Source: Lineus longissimus (taxonomy: Eukaryota; Nemertea; Pilidiophora; Heteronemertea; Lineidae). From it: DNA of 64,000 bases. This document shows, piece after piece, positions 38,601 to 50,985 of this stretch (position 1 is the stretch's first letter; each line of letters begins with the position of its first letter). Made by a program: the position numbers and the translations under genes. The notes under the pieces were generated by a model. The model searched no databases. It saw nothing but the letters and a program-made list of their open reading frames with translations, and had not been told where the DNA came from. Location of the stretch: the NCBI RefSeq assembly GCF_910592395.1, contig NC_088313.1, positions 9,612,501-9,676,500 on the forward strand, in the 5' to 3' direction.

Positions 38601-39507
38601 TAGCTCACATGGAGCTTATTGTCATCATGTCTTGTCCGTCTTCTGTCGTTCGTCTGTCGTCCGTCAACAATAGGGGCACGTTTGCTCACTAGTCTAGAAA
38701 GGTTAAACTCGGTGTGAGGATGTCTTATAACAACATGACTCAACACAGAAAAAATCATTGCCATTTGACCTACTTTCTTGGCTCCAGGCGACCATCTTTG
38801 AAAACCGTATTTTGTCAATATCTCATGAACGCTGATAGCTAGAACAATGCAACTGATTTTTACTGTCAATACTTCAGATAAGATCACATGACATAATATA
38901 TGGGTTTTTGATTTGACCTACTTTTGAAGGTCATAGAGGTCAAACTCTTAAATTTCAGCGAAGGTAGCACGTTTCGTCATTCATTGTCAGAGACTCTTCA
39001 AATTTGATATGTAGACACCTATTGGACATCTGTACATATTATCAAAAACTCAGGTCAATGTGATATACTTTTCAGGTGTAAATAGGTCAGGTCATGAAAC
39101 TCAATGTCAGTTATATCAAGAAACCTTCACTGTGTGATCCTCAAAGGTGCATCATTGATCGATATGATCAAGATTGACATAAAACGTATAACATTTTGAC
39201 CTTGACCTAGTTTCCAAGGTCAGAAAGGTCAAACTCTAAAATTCCACTAGAGTTGATACGTTTCACTACTTGTCTATATGTCTGAGATTCTTCAGATTTT
39301 ATTTGGAGACACCTATTGGGTATCTGTACAAGTTGACCCAATTTAGGTCAATTGTGACCTAGTTTATCAAGTTCACAGAGGTCAAACTCTAAAAGTGTCA
39401 TTGACAGTGCCACATTTTGTCACATCTAAAAGTCAATTTGACCTGCATATGCAATTTCAACTGCAACTAAATGATTCACAGGTGAGCACAATGTTCCCAG
39501 GACATTT
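38601..39507 (+). mobile_element. Helentron-like non-autonomous repeat, copy 2
   Basis: Begins TAGCTCACATGGAGCT, followed by a GTCCGTC...GTCGTCCGTC motif. Ends with AGGTGAGCAC and the palindrome AATGTTCCCAGGACATT. Same asymmetric termini as copies 1 and 3. Three TGACCT/AGGTCA clusters occur at about 38912-38944, 39196-39235 and 39351-39388. It interrupts the long-TIR element. Confidence 0.6.
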
Positions 39508-40797
39508 CCTATTAACTTATTTCACATCCAGTCTAAAACAGATAGTTTAGAACCGTTGATGTGATCATGTGTTAAATATATGTGTTCATTGCTTCAGTTT
39601 AATCATCAGGTTTGGTCTCAAAATACATCCCTAAATTTCACAAAATGCTTTCTAATTTGAGATCTCTAATTTGATATTTCGATAAGATTGATATTGAAAT
39701 ATCAATTTGAATGAATTAGTTACAGCACCAACATTGGCAAACCAAATAATGTTTGGATATATTTTGGAACCAACTAGAGGATAAACCAAAGAAATTAGGG
39801 TAAAATATTGGCGTTGAGTATTTTTAAAGATACAAATAGTTCGGTCAATTAATTTTTTTACACTACCATAGTTTTATATGAAAGCCTAACCGATACAGTT
39901 CGGAGACCAGTGATTGAATCGTATTCAGACTATGTTGTCCGAATATTTTATATACTGATCTCTGGACGCTTTCACTCGAAGTTCATCCTACTGTGTCTGA
40001 AGAGAATGCATCGCTTTCGAGTTGTGTACTGGGGGTACTGGGTATATTTCGGCAGAAGATCCAAATGCACATCACGAACATTCCCGAGTGCTCGACTTCG
40101 GCCTCACTCGGTAATGTGTATTTGACCCGTCAGCTTTAATCTTATTTTTTATGGTAAAAAAGACATTGTTCCTTGAAATAAAGTACCTTCTATTTCAATC
40201 AAAGTAAGGTCAGGCAAGTGAGTTTCCAAACCGATCGTTGATTTCACACTCCTGATAAAAATGAAAATGGCTACACAGTGTTAATGATTTACGACATCAT
40301 TTCGACGGATATTACTCGCCATTGTGTTATCAAGCTGCAGTGCAGTGGATTTTCTCCCTTATATCCTGGGTGGAGTTGGATCAATAAAGGTTGTGCTTGG
40401 CGGCTAGTTTATTAGCGGTTCAGGTTTGTCAGTAGAGGGTGGATGTGTCGATCTCGTTATTTTCTCTGCCAATGAAGAGGAATTGATACATTTCTTTCGT
40501 AAGAGGAATTAAGAGGACAAAAGAATAGCCTCACTCCCTGATCTTCCTGTAGTTTTCTTAGCCAGTACAGAAACCTGCTGGGAGTGAAGGAGCTTCGCAT
40601 TCAACCGTTATTGCATGCGTTTATCCTGGATATATGATTACGGTAATCTGTTTAGGTCTGGTTAAGAATTTGTTAGTCGTCTTCGCACTCCTCGATTCAG
40701 GACTTTTCCCGAAAAAAGTCAATTTTTCTTATTCGTTTTCTTCAAAATATATAAATGTTTTCATTGGTCTGGTCGTCTTAAGCTGAATTTTAGAACT

Positions 40798-41390
40798 GAC
40801 GGGTCAAATATACATTTCCGTGTAAGGCCGACGCCGAGCTCTCGGGAATGTTCTTGATGTGGATTTCGATATTCTACAGAATATACCCAGTTCCCTCAGC
40901 GCACAAATCGACAGCGGTATTAGTAAGGTTTCCATTTAAAACATGGTAATGCAGTGATGAATATACCATATTTGTACTGATCTTTACAAACAATTAATCA
41001 ACGCCAACATATGTAACTCCAATTTATTCGGTTTTTCATCAGGTTGGTGTCAACATTTGTTCTTAAATTTCCCAAATGCATTTAATTTGAGATCTCGAAT
41101 TTGAGATTTCATTGATATTGATATTGAAATATCGAAAAAAAGAAAGTTATAGCATGAAAATTGAAAAACCAAATACCTTAGAATGTATTTCAAGGTCAAT
41201 TTGGTGATAAACCAAAGAAATAAGAGCGATGTTATGTTGGCATCGATTTGTTTGTTATGATACAAATTGCATACGTTTTCGTCCCGAACATCTTATATAG
41301 TGATATTGGGACGCTCTCGATCACACAAAGTGCATCCTACGGTGTCTACAGAGAATGCCTCGCTAAATGCCCTGGGGGAGGGAAAAGTTA
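40798..41390. mobile_element. Long-TIR element, copy 2 (shortened)
   Basis: Starts GACGGGTCAAATATACATTT with the same following blocks as copy 1. About 41035-41140 matches copy 1 at about 39600-39720 (ATTTGAGATCTCNAATTTGA...TTGATATTGAAATATC). The right side (41283-41390) resembles the inner part of the right arm only, so the end is truncated. Confidence 0.55.
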
Positions 41391-42126
41391 TGGCATTCAT
41401 GCAAGTATCTCCCAGAGCTCAAAATCTATTTTTTTAGCTTTAACATGTTCAACATGTTGTAACGAGGTCATCTAATGTTGGTTCCGTTGTGCACTGCGAA
41501 AGTTCGCAACATTAACTTTATGTAACGTCGTAAGACCGGCATATGACCTGCGTAGAGATTCCCACTCAATGAAAGGGGTGATCGCTGAATAGATAATTTG
41601 CAACAGCGGGGGGGTTGCATCCAGAAAACTGGCGTCGTATGGCGTAATAGGATAGTGGTACATAACAATGCGTTGTTGCTGCATGTTCTGGGACCGTATA
41701 TCCCACGAAAACGAGGCATTTTTCAGTCGAAGCGCACGGCGGACTATAATAACCGTGATACAAGTGGCCCAAAAAAAGTTACTAAATTCACAGGTCGATT
41801 ACTCCATAACATGGAAAGGTTAGCACTGACATATATCACTAGATTCGGACTATCAAGGGTTTCGTCACAGTAAAGAAAATAAAAAATGCGACATAAAATT
41901 ACTATGCCAAAACACTAAAACTGGGAGTCATTTATTCAAGTAAGATTCGGATTAGTACACTTCTTTATTTTCTACGCTGTGACAAAACTATCTAACTGAA
42001 AACCTTATGCCTTCAAAGGTCGACATCGCGTTTAATGCTGTACAACCTTTCAGTGTGATATCTGACAATGTACATGATGAAACAGAGTTATCGATTTGTG
42101 AATATAGTGATTATTATCATTTACTT

Positions 42127-42146
42127 GGGGGGGGGGGGGGGGGGGG
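42127..42146 (+). repeat. 20-base poly-G run
   Basis: A pure run of 20 G sits 64 bases left of the MITE at 42210. It could form a G-quadruplex; it is also a place where base calling is unreliable. Confidence 0.9.
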
Positions 42147-42209
42147 TCAAAAAGTGACAGGTAAAAGTTATCAATGGGATTTAATAACCAAATCGAACGA
42201 TATATACCA

Positions 42210-43342
42210 GGGCCCATATTCATAAAACCCGGGTAAACTAGCAGCCAACTAGGCCTTAGCTGACTGCCAAATGTCTGCTCCATAGTATGCTGCTATTTTC
42301 CTATTCATAAAACCCTGCTAAGAACATTGCCAGGTAGTTGTCAACTAAGATTTTGTTAGTTATTAGCTAGGCATTTGGCCTTTGTCCCAAACCACATACC
42401 ACAAGGCGCGTTAGTTTCACTTTCAATGGGGATGGCATGTAATCATTTTGTGTGTGCCTTTCGACTCAATATCAACATCTAAAATAATTTGTAACTCCGC
42501 ATAAGATGGACCGATTTTGATTCTGTTTGCGGCATATGGTTGGAATTGTATATTATTTCCCTATTGGCTTTTTTTTAATGTTGCAGGGTTTGATAGTTTG
42601 ATTTTGAGAATTAAAAAAGCCCCCAAAATAAAAAAGATATACCCGGTTGATTAATTTTTTTTTTGTCCACTTTTTTGAGTTTTGCTGGAAACTAAAGTTA
42701 CTTCTAATACTTTTAGTAAAAAGAAATTTTCATTTAATGTTCGTGATATTGTATAGAAATTATCAAAGTTTTGACGTTTTGATATTCTTTGATATTTTAG
42801 GATTTTTCAATGTCATTGAATACTAGAGGGGGTAATATGAGCATACCTAAACATCAAATCAAAATATCACCTGTAGAGGCAGAAACATATCAAAACTAGT
42901 ATGATTACGATGATATAATATTTCGCTCAAAATTTCAGGATTTTAACATGTGATAATGCTCAAATTCATGAAATATGCCATGAGTGGAATGAACAGAACA
43001 CAGTTGCATTGAAAAAAAATTTTTTCAAAAGATTTTAATATATCACAAAAATTGAAATAAGTATATCTCTGAATATCCCGTTCTTTTCTCTTCACACGAT
43101 GCACTTTTGCCAGCTCCTGAATTCATCTTGCCTCTGAATCCAATGTAGAATTGACAATATTAGTTGCCAACTAGTGACTTAGAGGTACCTCAGAGCACCT
43201 CTGAAGTTAGCAGACAACTTAGCACGAAACTGAGCTTAGCGGGTTTTATGAATAACACTTAGTACCCAACTGCGTTTAGTTGGCAGCTAGGGTCAAAAAT
43301 AGTTGCCAACCAGGCTTAGCAGGCTTTTATGAATATGGGCCC
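42210..43342. mobile_element. Harbinger-like MITE, 1.13 kb
   Basis: The left end GGGCCCATATTCATAAAA is repeated inverted at the right end. Related words (TTCATAAAACCCTGCTAAG; GGGTTTTATGAATAACACTTAG) recur just inside both ends, together with GTTGCCAACTA/TAGTTGGCA motifs. The end is close in sequence and plan to the coding Harbinger at 17.3 kb (GGGTCCGTATTCACAAAG with repeated subterminal copies). The interior is AT-rich and non-coding. The target duplication is not clear. Confidence 0.7.
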
Positions 43343-43544
43343 AGGAATTCGGCCCGACTGACAAGATTTTTACTTTGGATTCTTTTTTAATTCCCACCGT
43401 TGTGAGGGTTGTTATTTCATAGTTAGTTGGTAAAACTAATTTGTAAATAGTGAAGCGTCACTCAAGCTGATAAACAACACACCCACTGGTGGCAATTAGT
43501 AAACATGACTCCTAAAAGTATAATATAAATGTTTGGTAGATTTC

Positions 43545-43790
43545 TGACATATTTATTTATTTAATAAAACCTCCTGAAAGGAGAAGTATATACAAATTAA
43601 ATACATCAATGGCCGAGATAATACACAAAACAAATAATACATAATGCACATGATACAATGCTAATATTTATATATAATGCACGTGATATTAAAAAGCTTT
43701 GGTGAGTAATTTGGCGAGGGTCCTCTCAGTAGAGTCTGGATATGATTTGATTGATACAGAATGGATCACAATGATGCCTAATCACAGCCC
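43545..43790 (-). mobile_element. Possible LINE 3' tail
   Basis: TTTATTTAATAAAACCTCCTGAAAGGAG resembles the tail of the LINE fragment at 16561 (TTTATTGTAAAAAACCTCCAAATAAGGAG). A 5'-truncated minus-strand insertion is likely, but no coding part is recognisable. Confidence 0.35.
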
Positions 43791-43973
43791 GACTATGTTG
43801 TGAATCAGTTTCTGTGTTATTTTAGAAGCTGTTGTCATAGCAACCATGGTATCATGTCATTACACTGTAACCATTTGTTGTGTACGCAATATCACATGCG
43901 TTGTGCAACCAAGAACATTATTTGTGTTTATTAGGTTTTTTATTATCATTTTTATCATCAGTATTATATAGGT

Positions 43974-44276
43974 TTTATTCGTAACAAGTAGTTACGGACA
44001 GTGTAGTAATCGTGTGGTTATATATACATGTGCATGTGTGTGTGCACGTGCAGGTGTATGTGAACGTGCATGTGCAGAAACACCCAAAATACATTTCTCA
44101 TCTTGAGAGGAACAATTAGTCAACATTTACATCTACATGTATATGATTCGAAGCAACTGGAAGGTCCATTGGTATATCTAAGATTACAGAAATTAATTGT
44201 TATACATCATATATTGAACTTTACCAATACATTTTATTCGCAACAAGTAGTTACATACAGTGTAGTAATCGTGTAA
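43974..44276. repeat. ~50-base direct repeat flanking a TG/CA-rich stretch
   Basis: TTTTATTCGTAACAAGTAGTTAC...CAGTGTAGTAATCGTGT at about 43974-44021 recurs at 44230-44276, immediately beyond the stop of the LINE. It may be a duplicated LINE 3' end. Confidence 0.55.
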
Positions 44277-44280
44277 TTGT

Positions 44281-46880
44281 CTAAATCATAGGATGTAAAC
44301 CTAACACTCTACGAACTGCCTTCCGCCAGGTAGTATAAAAAGTTTCAATCGTCCTATCATTCAAGTCCCAAATGACACAAACATACAAAGACATGCAGTA
44401 AATGTTAAACAATCTCAATTTAGTTTCGAATTTGCAAAAATGGAATTTTGACAATAAGACATTGACTCTGCGCTTAAAATCGGACACAGTCCTGGTTATC
44501 TCGGAATTCCTTGCATCAGGGCTAATACGGTGGCCTAAATGGACGGCCGACCCCTCCGCAATCATGCGTGCACCTAATCTATATCATAATACTATAAGGC
44601 GGCTTGATAAAGTGCCATTTGGGGGTAGTGTTTCGTCTCGAAATTTTGCACGTTTGCAGGTGATATGTTATCCTGATGCAACGTTATGTTTATTTTCGGA
44701 AATTTACTTCAGCGGAGCAGTAATGAAGGATTTTTAATCGGACACTGTCAATTCTCCTTACCACTCACAGAAGCCAGGTCATTGCTGTTTAGTTATGCAG
44801 GGGCTTAACCAATTACCTGCACTCCCTGTGGGGTGGCTAACATTACCTGTTGAACAGTTGGCTGTCGGGGGATGATTGGAACAGCCTGTACCTGTTGACC
44901 TGCTGAACTATTAAGTTAATGTTATTTTCAATCCACGATTGCAGGTCACCTGATGTTCGAGATTTCGCGGGGAAATAAATTGTAAACAAACGTATGTGTG
45001 CAGTTCAAATGTTAACAAAAATGTATTTTTGGTACTTTCGGTTGCTGGACTTGGGTTTTCCCGCAGTAAGGAGCTGGGGTCAAATTGGTGGTCTATTGTT
45101 TATGGGTGCTGTGTTAGCCAGAGCTAGCCCTTGATTATGAAGGGATTTTCAAATGAAGGTTACCATGGTCTGTTTATGTGCTCACCACAGCTTTCAATAC
45201 TTGATCTGAAGAGGCGCGCTGACCCTGAAATGGCCTTATCAAGGAGCTGCTCACGGTGCTGAACTTCTAGCTTGCCTGTCGAGTAAGTGCCTTGCCCGAG
45301 ACCTGGCTACATGTAGGAGGAGCACGCATTTTAAAGTTATAGTAGTGATAAAATGCAATTGGCTCGAGCCATTTGGAGGCCGACATGTGATGGCCTATCT
45401 GGGTACTCCTTCTTCTCCGTATAAAAAGGCGCATATTGCTGACTAAGGAACGAGGCATTGCCTCATCATCTCTATCGGACCAACTGATATTCTTTTATAT
45501 GCACGCATACAGCACGCCACAGCTAGGTCCGAGTCTGTGGACAAATTGTTGGTTTAATTTGTCTCTTCGATATGGCTCCTTTGATATTGCATTAGATTTT
45601 CATTGCAATTCAATCTATTCAAGGTATAGCCCATTTGAACCAGCCTGCGCCACGGGTGCAATGCTAGTTGGAAAGCTATTGTAGGCGGACCATCAGCAAA
45701 GTTTATACAATTAGGCCTCAAGTATAAGAGGTGACACTATTAGTGGCATTAGAAATAACTAGATATTCCTCGGAATAAATGGAGGCGACGTTTAGCTTGG
45801 TTCCAAGTGAGAATTTGGTTGGACACAATATTGTGATATCATCAGCATACCCAAAGGCACCGGCAAAAATTGTCCCAACAAAGCACCCCTGACCAGAGTC
45901 CTTGAGGCGCTCTAGAAGTTCATCGATATATATTGAAAACAGAGCCGGAGACAGTATACCCACTTGCTTCACTCCGTTTGTCACTGTGAAGAAATCAGAG
46001 TTATAGTCGAGCCACCTAATCCGCATTTTCTGTTTCATGTTCAATGTTTGACAAACCTTCCTTTTTATCCGAAGACGGAAGAGGCGTGTATATTCCAATC
46101 TATCGAATGCTTGAGAAGCGTCAAGCAACATCGCATATACTGAGACCCGCCATTGAGATAATATTTGATTATTTCACTAACAACATAAGTGCAACTGGTG
46201 GTGGAAACACCCTTCTTATAACCAAACTGCATGTCGGAGGGCTGAAGTTGTTCCTTAGCTTTAGAAAGAATGACGGTTTCAAAAAGCTTGGAAATTGGGC
46301 TGTTGAGTGCAATGGCCGTGTAATTTGTAGAATCGTTTAGAGATTTCTTGGCATTTCTAGGAATACTAGGAATAATTGCACTAATTAGCATGTCGGGTGG
46401 AACGTGTCCATGCCGTATCATAGCAGTGAACAGAAAGGATAGCAAAGTGTGGAGCCTGTGGGTGCCATGCTTTAGATGACTGGTTGATAGCCCGGGCAAA
46501 CCGTCATTCTTGTTAAAATTTAGGTAGCAATCTCGTCCACTGTTGCAAATGTTGCCGATTACATGAACTATTGGCACATGAGCATTTGGCTGAAATAAGA
46601 CAGTCTGTGTCATGGACAGTAGTTGTCATTATCTGTCTATTAAAGGAAGCTGAGGAAAATGAGAAAACAAAGTTGTATATTTCCTGGCAAAATGGTCCCC
46701 AATAGCAGCTTTACTGGTTATTCCGTCGACCATGTTTGGAGGTTTCTGAGATGATTTATTCCTTTTTTCGGACCTCTGACCAGAAATCGGCTTTGTCTTT
46801 GTCTGCTAAATGATATTGCGCACGCGTCCGACGCCCGTTTTTGGCAACGACTCCTTCCCGCAGACTCCCATTGGTTTTCC
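44281..46880 (-). pseudogene. Jockey/CR1-like LINE, reverse transcriptase, degenerate
   Basis: Minus-strand pieces in order. About 46870-46640: the region before the RT (HLADKDKADFWSEVRKK, then KPPNMVDGITSKAAIGDHFA). 46613-46065: fingers (PPDMLISAIIPSIPRNAKKS, then LQPSDMQFGYKKGVST). 46131-45718: palm with motif A LLDASQAFDRLEYTRLF, GVKQVGILSPALFSIYIDEL and the catalytic FGYADD. 44565-44281: thumb and tail (AVHLGHRISPDARN, FNIYCMSLYVCVIWDL, WRKAVRRVLG). The core is joined by frameshifts and split by about 1.1 kb of unrelated sequence (about 44600-45716). The catalytic aspartates remain. No endonuclease domain was seen, so it is 5'-truncated. LINE RTs copy their own RNA into nicked genomic DNA. 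Confidence 0.8.
44600..45716. other. Unidentified insertion inside the LINE
   Basis: This stretch separates the RT palm from the thumb of the LINE, so it should be an insertion. I could not find inverted ends, a target duplication or a recognisable coding sequence in it. Confidence 0.45.
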
Positions 46881-47855
46881 ATAAGTTATCACCTCTGCAG
46901 CCCAAACGGTTATGTGTTTTTCAATAGATTTGACACACAGGGATATGAACAAAAATGGCATCGTCCTTGTTATCATTGATTACGTAATTTGCATGAAATC
47001 CTGTTTCCGGACAACAACTCCTCCTAACCGCTTGGCGGAGAGCACTGACATTTTCTAGGATGATAGGTAATATGTTTAAGTTGCATGTGGGTTTAATTTT
47101 TTCAATTATGTAACTTATTTGCATGATAATGAGCCTCATTGTTTTTTACCTCGTTAGCTCACAGCTGGCTAATTATTAATGCTATCGTTTTGCAATTTCA
47201 GGGATTTTCAACAACATACACTGTGGGAAGCCTCCGAGTTTGCGCCGTGAACTCCGGATACCTTTTGTTGATATTATTGTTTATCTGACATGCCTATTCT
47301 GTTCCCGGGACTAGGTAGTTAGTAAAACCTCGAAGCAGATTTTGTTCGTTGCACGCTAAATTTTGCATCATTGGGTTGCATCACCTGCATTCAATAAATG
47401 TACCGCAGTCGTGGACTTTATCGAATTGGAGCAAATTCATCAACAAATTGACGTGTGCAAATCTATTATTAGTATAATTCGTGTTCGGATAGGAACAGTC
47501 ACAACATTAACCGGCCCGAAAGTTTGACGTCTGGCCAGCCATTCCAGTCCATTCGATGAGGCCCCATCGGGCAACCGGTGGCCCTTTTGACGTAGGTGCA
47601 TTACAAGAAAATTGGGGAAGTTCAATTGTATTGTAACTGCATCTTTTTAGATCAAGGGACGGTCGTCTCATGTTACTGGCAAGTTATTAAAGTCAACGCT
47701 ATAAACCTTGAGTGGAAGTTTAGTGGAAGGTTAGTTCCGTGATAAGGTAACACAATCAAATAAACTATTCACATTGAACTTTGGGCGAGGTACAATCCAA
47801 GCAGTGCAATTCAATGATACAAACCCAGCGTCCAGCGTCCAGCGTCCTGCATCCT

Positions 47856-49122
47856 GGTATTGGAAAACTATGGGTTACAAAACTATGGATTGGACTGGGA
47901 AAGTCAGGACTGACAGTCATCGCCTCCACCGCCTGTGTGCTGTCAACATTATGATATTGGAGTGGGAATTGGGAGCTGAGAACTTGTGTTAATGTCGGTA
48001 GTTTGGGAGCGTGGGTCTCTAGTATGAGGTGTGGGTCCTAGGGCAAGACACTTGGCAGACGGGTCATGCTGGTAGAGGTGTGAGTCCTCAGGCAAGACAC
48101 GTGGTATGCAGATGGGTCACTAAGTGTGAAGTGTGGGTCCGTGGCCAAGACACTTGGCAGAAGGGTCACACAGGTAGTGGTGTTGATCCTTTGTTAAGGC
48201 ACTTGGCATGCAGAAGGGTCACCAAGTGTGAGGGGTAGGTCCTTGGACATGGCATTTGGCAGAAGGGTCACGAAATGTGAGGTTTGGGTCGGCCTTAGGC
48301 TAGACAAGGAACAAGAAGGTATGTTTAAAGTTATAAAATAACGGTGGGGGGGGGGATTTGCAGCCATATTGGATTTTGGCATTACGGTATCATTTCTCAG
48401 GCATAATCGATTGTGCTATTCACATGGTCACATCATGTGCACATGACTCTAGCCTACGCGTGATCAACTTTGGCCCCCACACAGCATCACTGCCAGCAAT
48501 ATAAACATGTTGGCTAAGCCACATTCAAGTACTTAAATATCCCTATTTCACAAGCCTTTTAGTGTTTTGCCACTTCAAGTAAAAATTATGGTAGAAATTT
48601 GGATCCCTTTGGAGGGAAATTCCGTCAGTTTTTATCTTAGGTATTAGAAAACTATGGATTACGAAACACTGCCCTGGACTGGGAAAGTCTGGACTGACAG
48701 TCATCGCTCTCCACCGCCTGAGTTCTGTCAACGTTATGATATCCAAGTGGGAATTGGGAGCTGATAACGTATGCTAATTTTGTTTGTTGGGGAGTGGGTC
48801 TTTGGGTAAAGCACTTGGCAAGCAGAAGGGTTACTGAGTGTGAGGTGTGGGTCCTAGGGCAAGACACTCGGCAGACGGGTCACGAAGGTAGAGGTGTGGG
48901 TCCTTGAGCAAGACACTTGTCATGCAGAAGGGTCACTAAGTGAGATGTGTGGGTCCTTGGACAAGACATTGGCGAAATGGTCACAAAGGTCATGGTGTGG
49001 GTCCTTGGGCAAGGCACTTGCCAGAAAGGTTTATACGAAATGTGAGGTGTGGGCATTTGCCTAGGTGACTAATTGGCATTACGTTATAATTTTTCAGGCA
49101 TAATCGATTGCGCTATTTATAT
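47856..49122. repeat. Tandem duplication (~784-base period) containing a GTGTGGGTCCTTGG minisatellite
   Basis: Two units start at about 47856 and 48640 with GGTATTGGAAAACTATGG / GGTATTAGAAAACTATGG and share GGACTGGGAAAGTC-GGACTGACAGTCATC. Each ends near GGCATAATCGATTG (48399 and 49097). Inside each unit, a 55-60-base minisatellite of GTGTGGGTCCTNGGGCAAGACACTTGGCA...GGGTCAC repeats four to six times (about 48025-48295 and 48795-49060). Every second unit tends to read TTGGCATGCAGAAGGGTCAC, suggesting a two-step period. Confidence 0.8.
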
Positions 49123-49849
49123 ATTTATTCGTACACGTAGTGAGTACCATGAGAAAGAGGGGGATTTCGTGCAGCGTGCGTTTATACATGTTGGTGCGAT
49201 GTGAAAAAGTTCAATATGATACAAAGATTACATTATATTTTGATTATGAACAGGCCAGTCAGGTAATCATTTCATTCCTTCCGAATATTCTATAATCTCC
49301 TCTGTCCCTCATCATTATTATCTCTTTAAGAATCTTCGCAGTGTCATTAGTTTGGACCTCATATAGCTGCCTAATCTCGTCTACCTTGAGTAGGTTCTGC
49401 TTATTAATACCAAGTTGTGCACAAATCCCATTTACGTTTTTCCCCACATTTGATCGACTACACGATTCGTTGCAAGAGTTGTACAAGTTCTTACAAGTTC
49501 GTTCTCACTCTTCAGAGCAATTATGATAAATTTCAATGACCTAGAAAACAACTGTTTTTCCAGGACCTTTTCAGAAACCTGGCGGAGAAGTCCCATAAAA
49601 CGGAACCATATAAACTCATAACATAGGTTTTGAACAACCGGTACTTGACCTCCATAACACAATGCCCAAGTGTACTAATTAATGCATTTGTTTTAGCGCA
49701 CATATTAGAAATAGCCTCATTTAAAATCACTACATGATCTAAGTTTGGACCGATGATGTGTCCCAGATGGTTAGCCCTATCTTTAGCCTCAAGTCGGTTA
49801 TTGCGCCATTGTATATAACATGTCTAGTCTTTCTGTGATAAAGAACAAA

Positions 49850-50897
49850 TGAAATGGCCAGGGCCATTGTGCTCACCTCATGTGGAGGAAAGATGGATAA
49901 AGAGCATGGTATTGTGTCATGTAGTGTTAGGTTTGATGTAGGTCCAAGCAATTACAATTTCCCCAAAATGGCCAATTTACAGTACATTCGACCTCTGTGA
50001 CATTGAAAAGTAGGTCAAATCAAAGAAGACCCGGGTGACACATTGAATGGTTGTTAGAATTAGATGTACCTATGATATAAAATTGGTGCCAATCGGGCAA
50101 GTCATCACTAGGAATAATGGCATTTTGAAGAATTTAGGATTTGGCCCTCTCTCTGGAGGCCAAACGGCAAATCAGATCGCACCAAACTTTGGTACCTGAG
50201 ATCACCTGACCAAGGGGTACATGTGTACTTAATTTGTGATCAATAGTCATTGCAGCTAAGAAACGTGCCATAGTTACGGCCTGACGGCGAATTTACGCCA
50301 TTTGACCTCTGTGACCTTGACAAGAAGGTCAAATTAAAAACCTGTGTGACATATACTGTATGGTGGTTAGATGTACCCATGATATCAAATTGGTGGCAAT
50401 CGGACAAGAAGTCAAGGAATAATCACATTTTTAAGGTTTTTGGATTTTGCCCCCTGGTGGTCAAGTGGTGAATCATATTGGACCAAACTTCGGTCCCTAA
50501 GATCACCTGACTAAGGGGTAAATGTGTACCAAATTTGGTATCAATAGTCATTGCAGTTTAGAAACGTGCCATCGTTACATCCTAACGGCCAATTTACACC
50601 ATTTGACCTCTGTGACCTTGAAAAGGAGGTCAAATCAAAAACCCGGAGGATATATGATGCACCTTTGCTAGAAGTACCTACCATATTTTTTTCAAAATTT
50701 CCCGACTACTATTAAGGGAGATATTGCATATTTTCACTTTTAACGTTTGGCCCCCTGGTGGCCAAACCATGAAACGAATCGGACCGAAACTTAGTCTCCA
50801 AGGTGTCATTACATATGGGTAGATGTGTACCAGGTTTCAACTCAATAGATTTAACAGTTACGAAACGTGCCCTGCTAACGGACGACGGACGACGACG

Positions 50898-50929
<32 letters not shown>

Positions 50930-50985
50930 ACGACGGACGCCACGGTATGGGATAAGTTCACCTCTGCTAAGAGGTGAGCTAAAAA
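49850..50985 (-). mobile_element. Helentron-like non-autonomous repeat, copy 3
   Basis: On the minus strand it begins CATTTTTAGCTCACCTCTTA with a hairpin (CTCTTAGCAGAG), then GTCCGTCGTCCGTCGTC (the plus-strand GACGACGG array at 50880-50938). It ends GAGGTGAGCAC and AATGGCCCTGGCCATT. The middle holds three ~300-base subunits, each with a CCCCCTGGTGGCCAA word and a TTTGACCTCTGTGACCTTG block (about 49986, 50299 and 50600). It lies inside the LINE reverse transcriptase. AAATGA occurs at both borders but may be chance. Confidence 0.65.

Larger units (their letters stand above)
37891..40131. mobile_element. Long-TIR element, copy 1 (GACGGGT ends), with nested repeat
   Basis: The left arm starts GACGGGTTAAATATACATTC (37891). 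The right arm, inverted from 40131, starts GACGGGTCAAATACACATTA. Both continue through GAGT...GGCCGAAG and TTTGGATC blocks to CACTTCGAGTGAAAGNGTCC, so the arms are over 200 bases long; the left is enlarged by extra sequence at about 37985-38200. A Helentron-like repeat (38601-39507) is nested inside. The similar protein-like frames on the two arms (RSKC-S-RTFP) are just the arms read in mirrored orientation. No transposase was recognised. Confidence 0.6.

Noticed and set aside
37897-40125. Similar RSKC-RTFP protein frames on opposite strands as a possible gene family
   Set aside because: They are the two arms of one long inverted repeat read in mirrored orientation.
48029-49060. Regularly spaced repeats resembling a CRISPR array
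   Set aside because: Unit and 'spacer' are both repetitive with gradual divergence, there are no cas genes, and the DNA is animal; it is a minisatellite.
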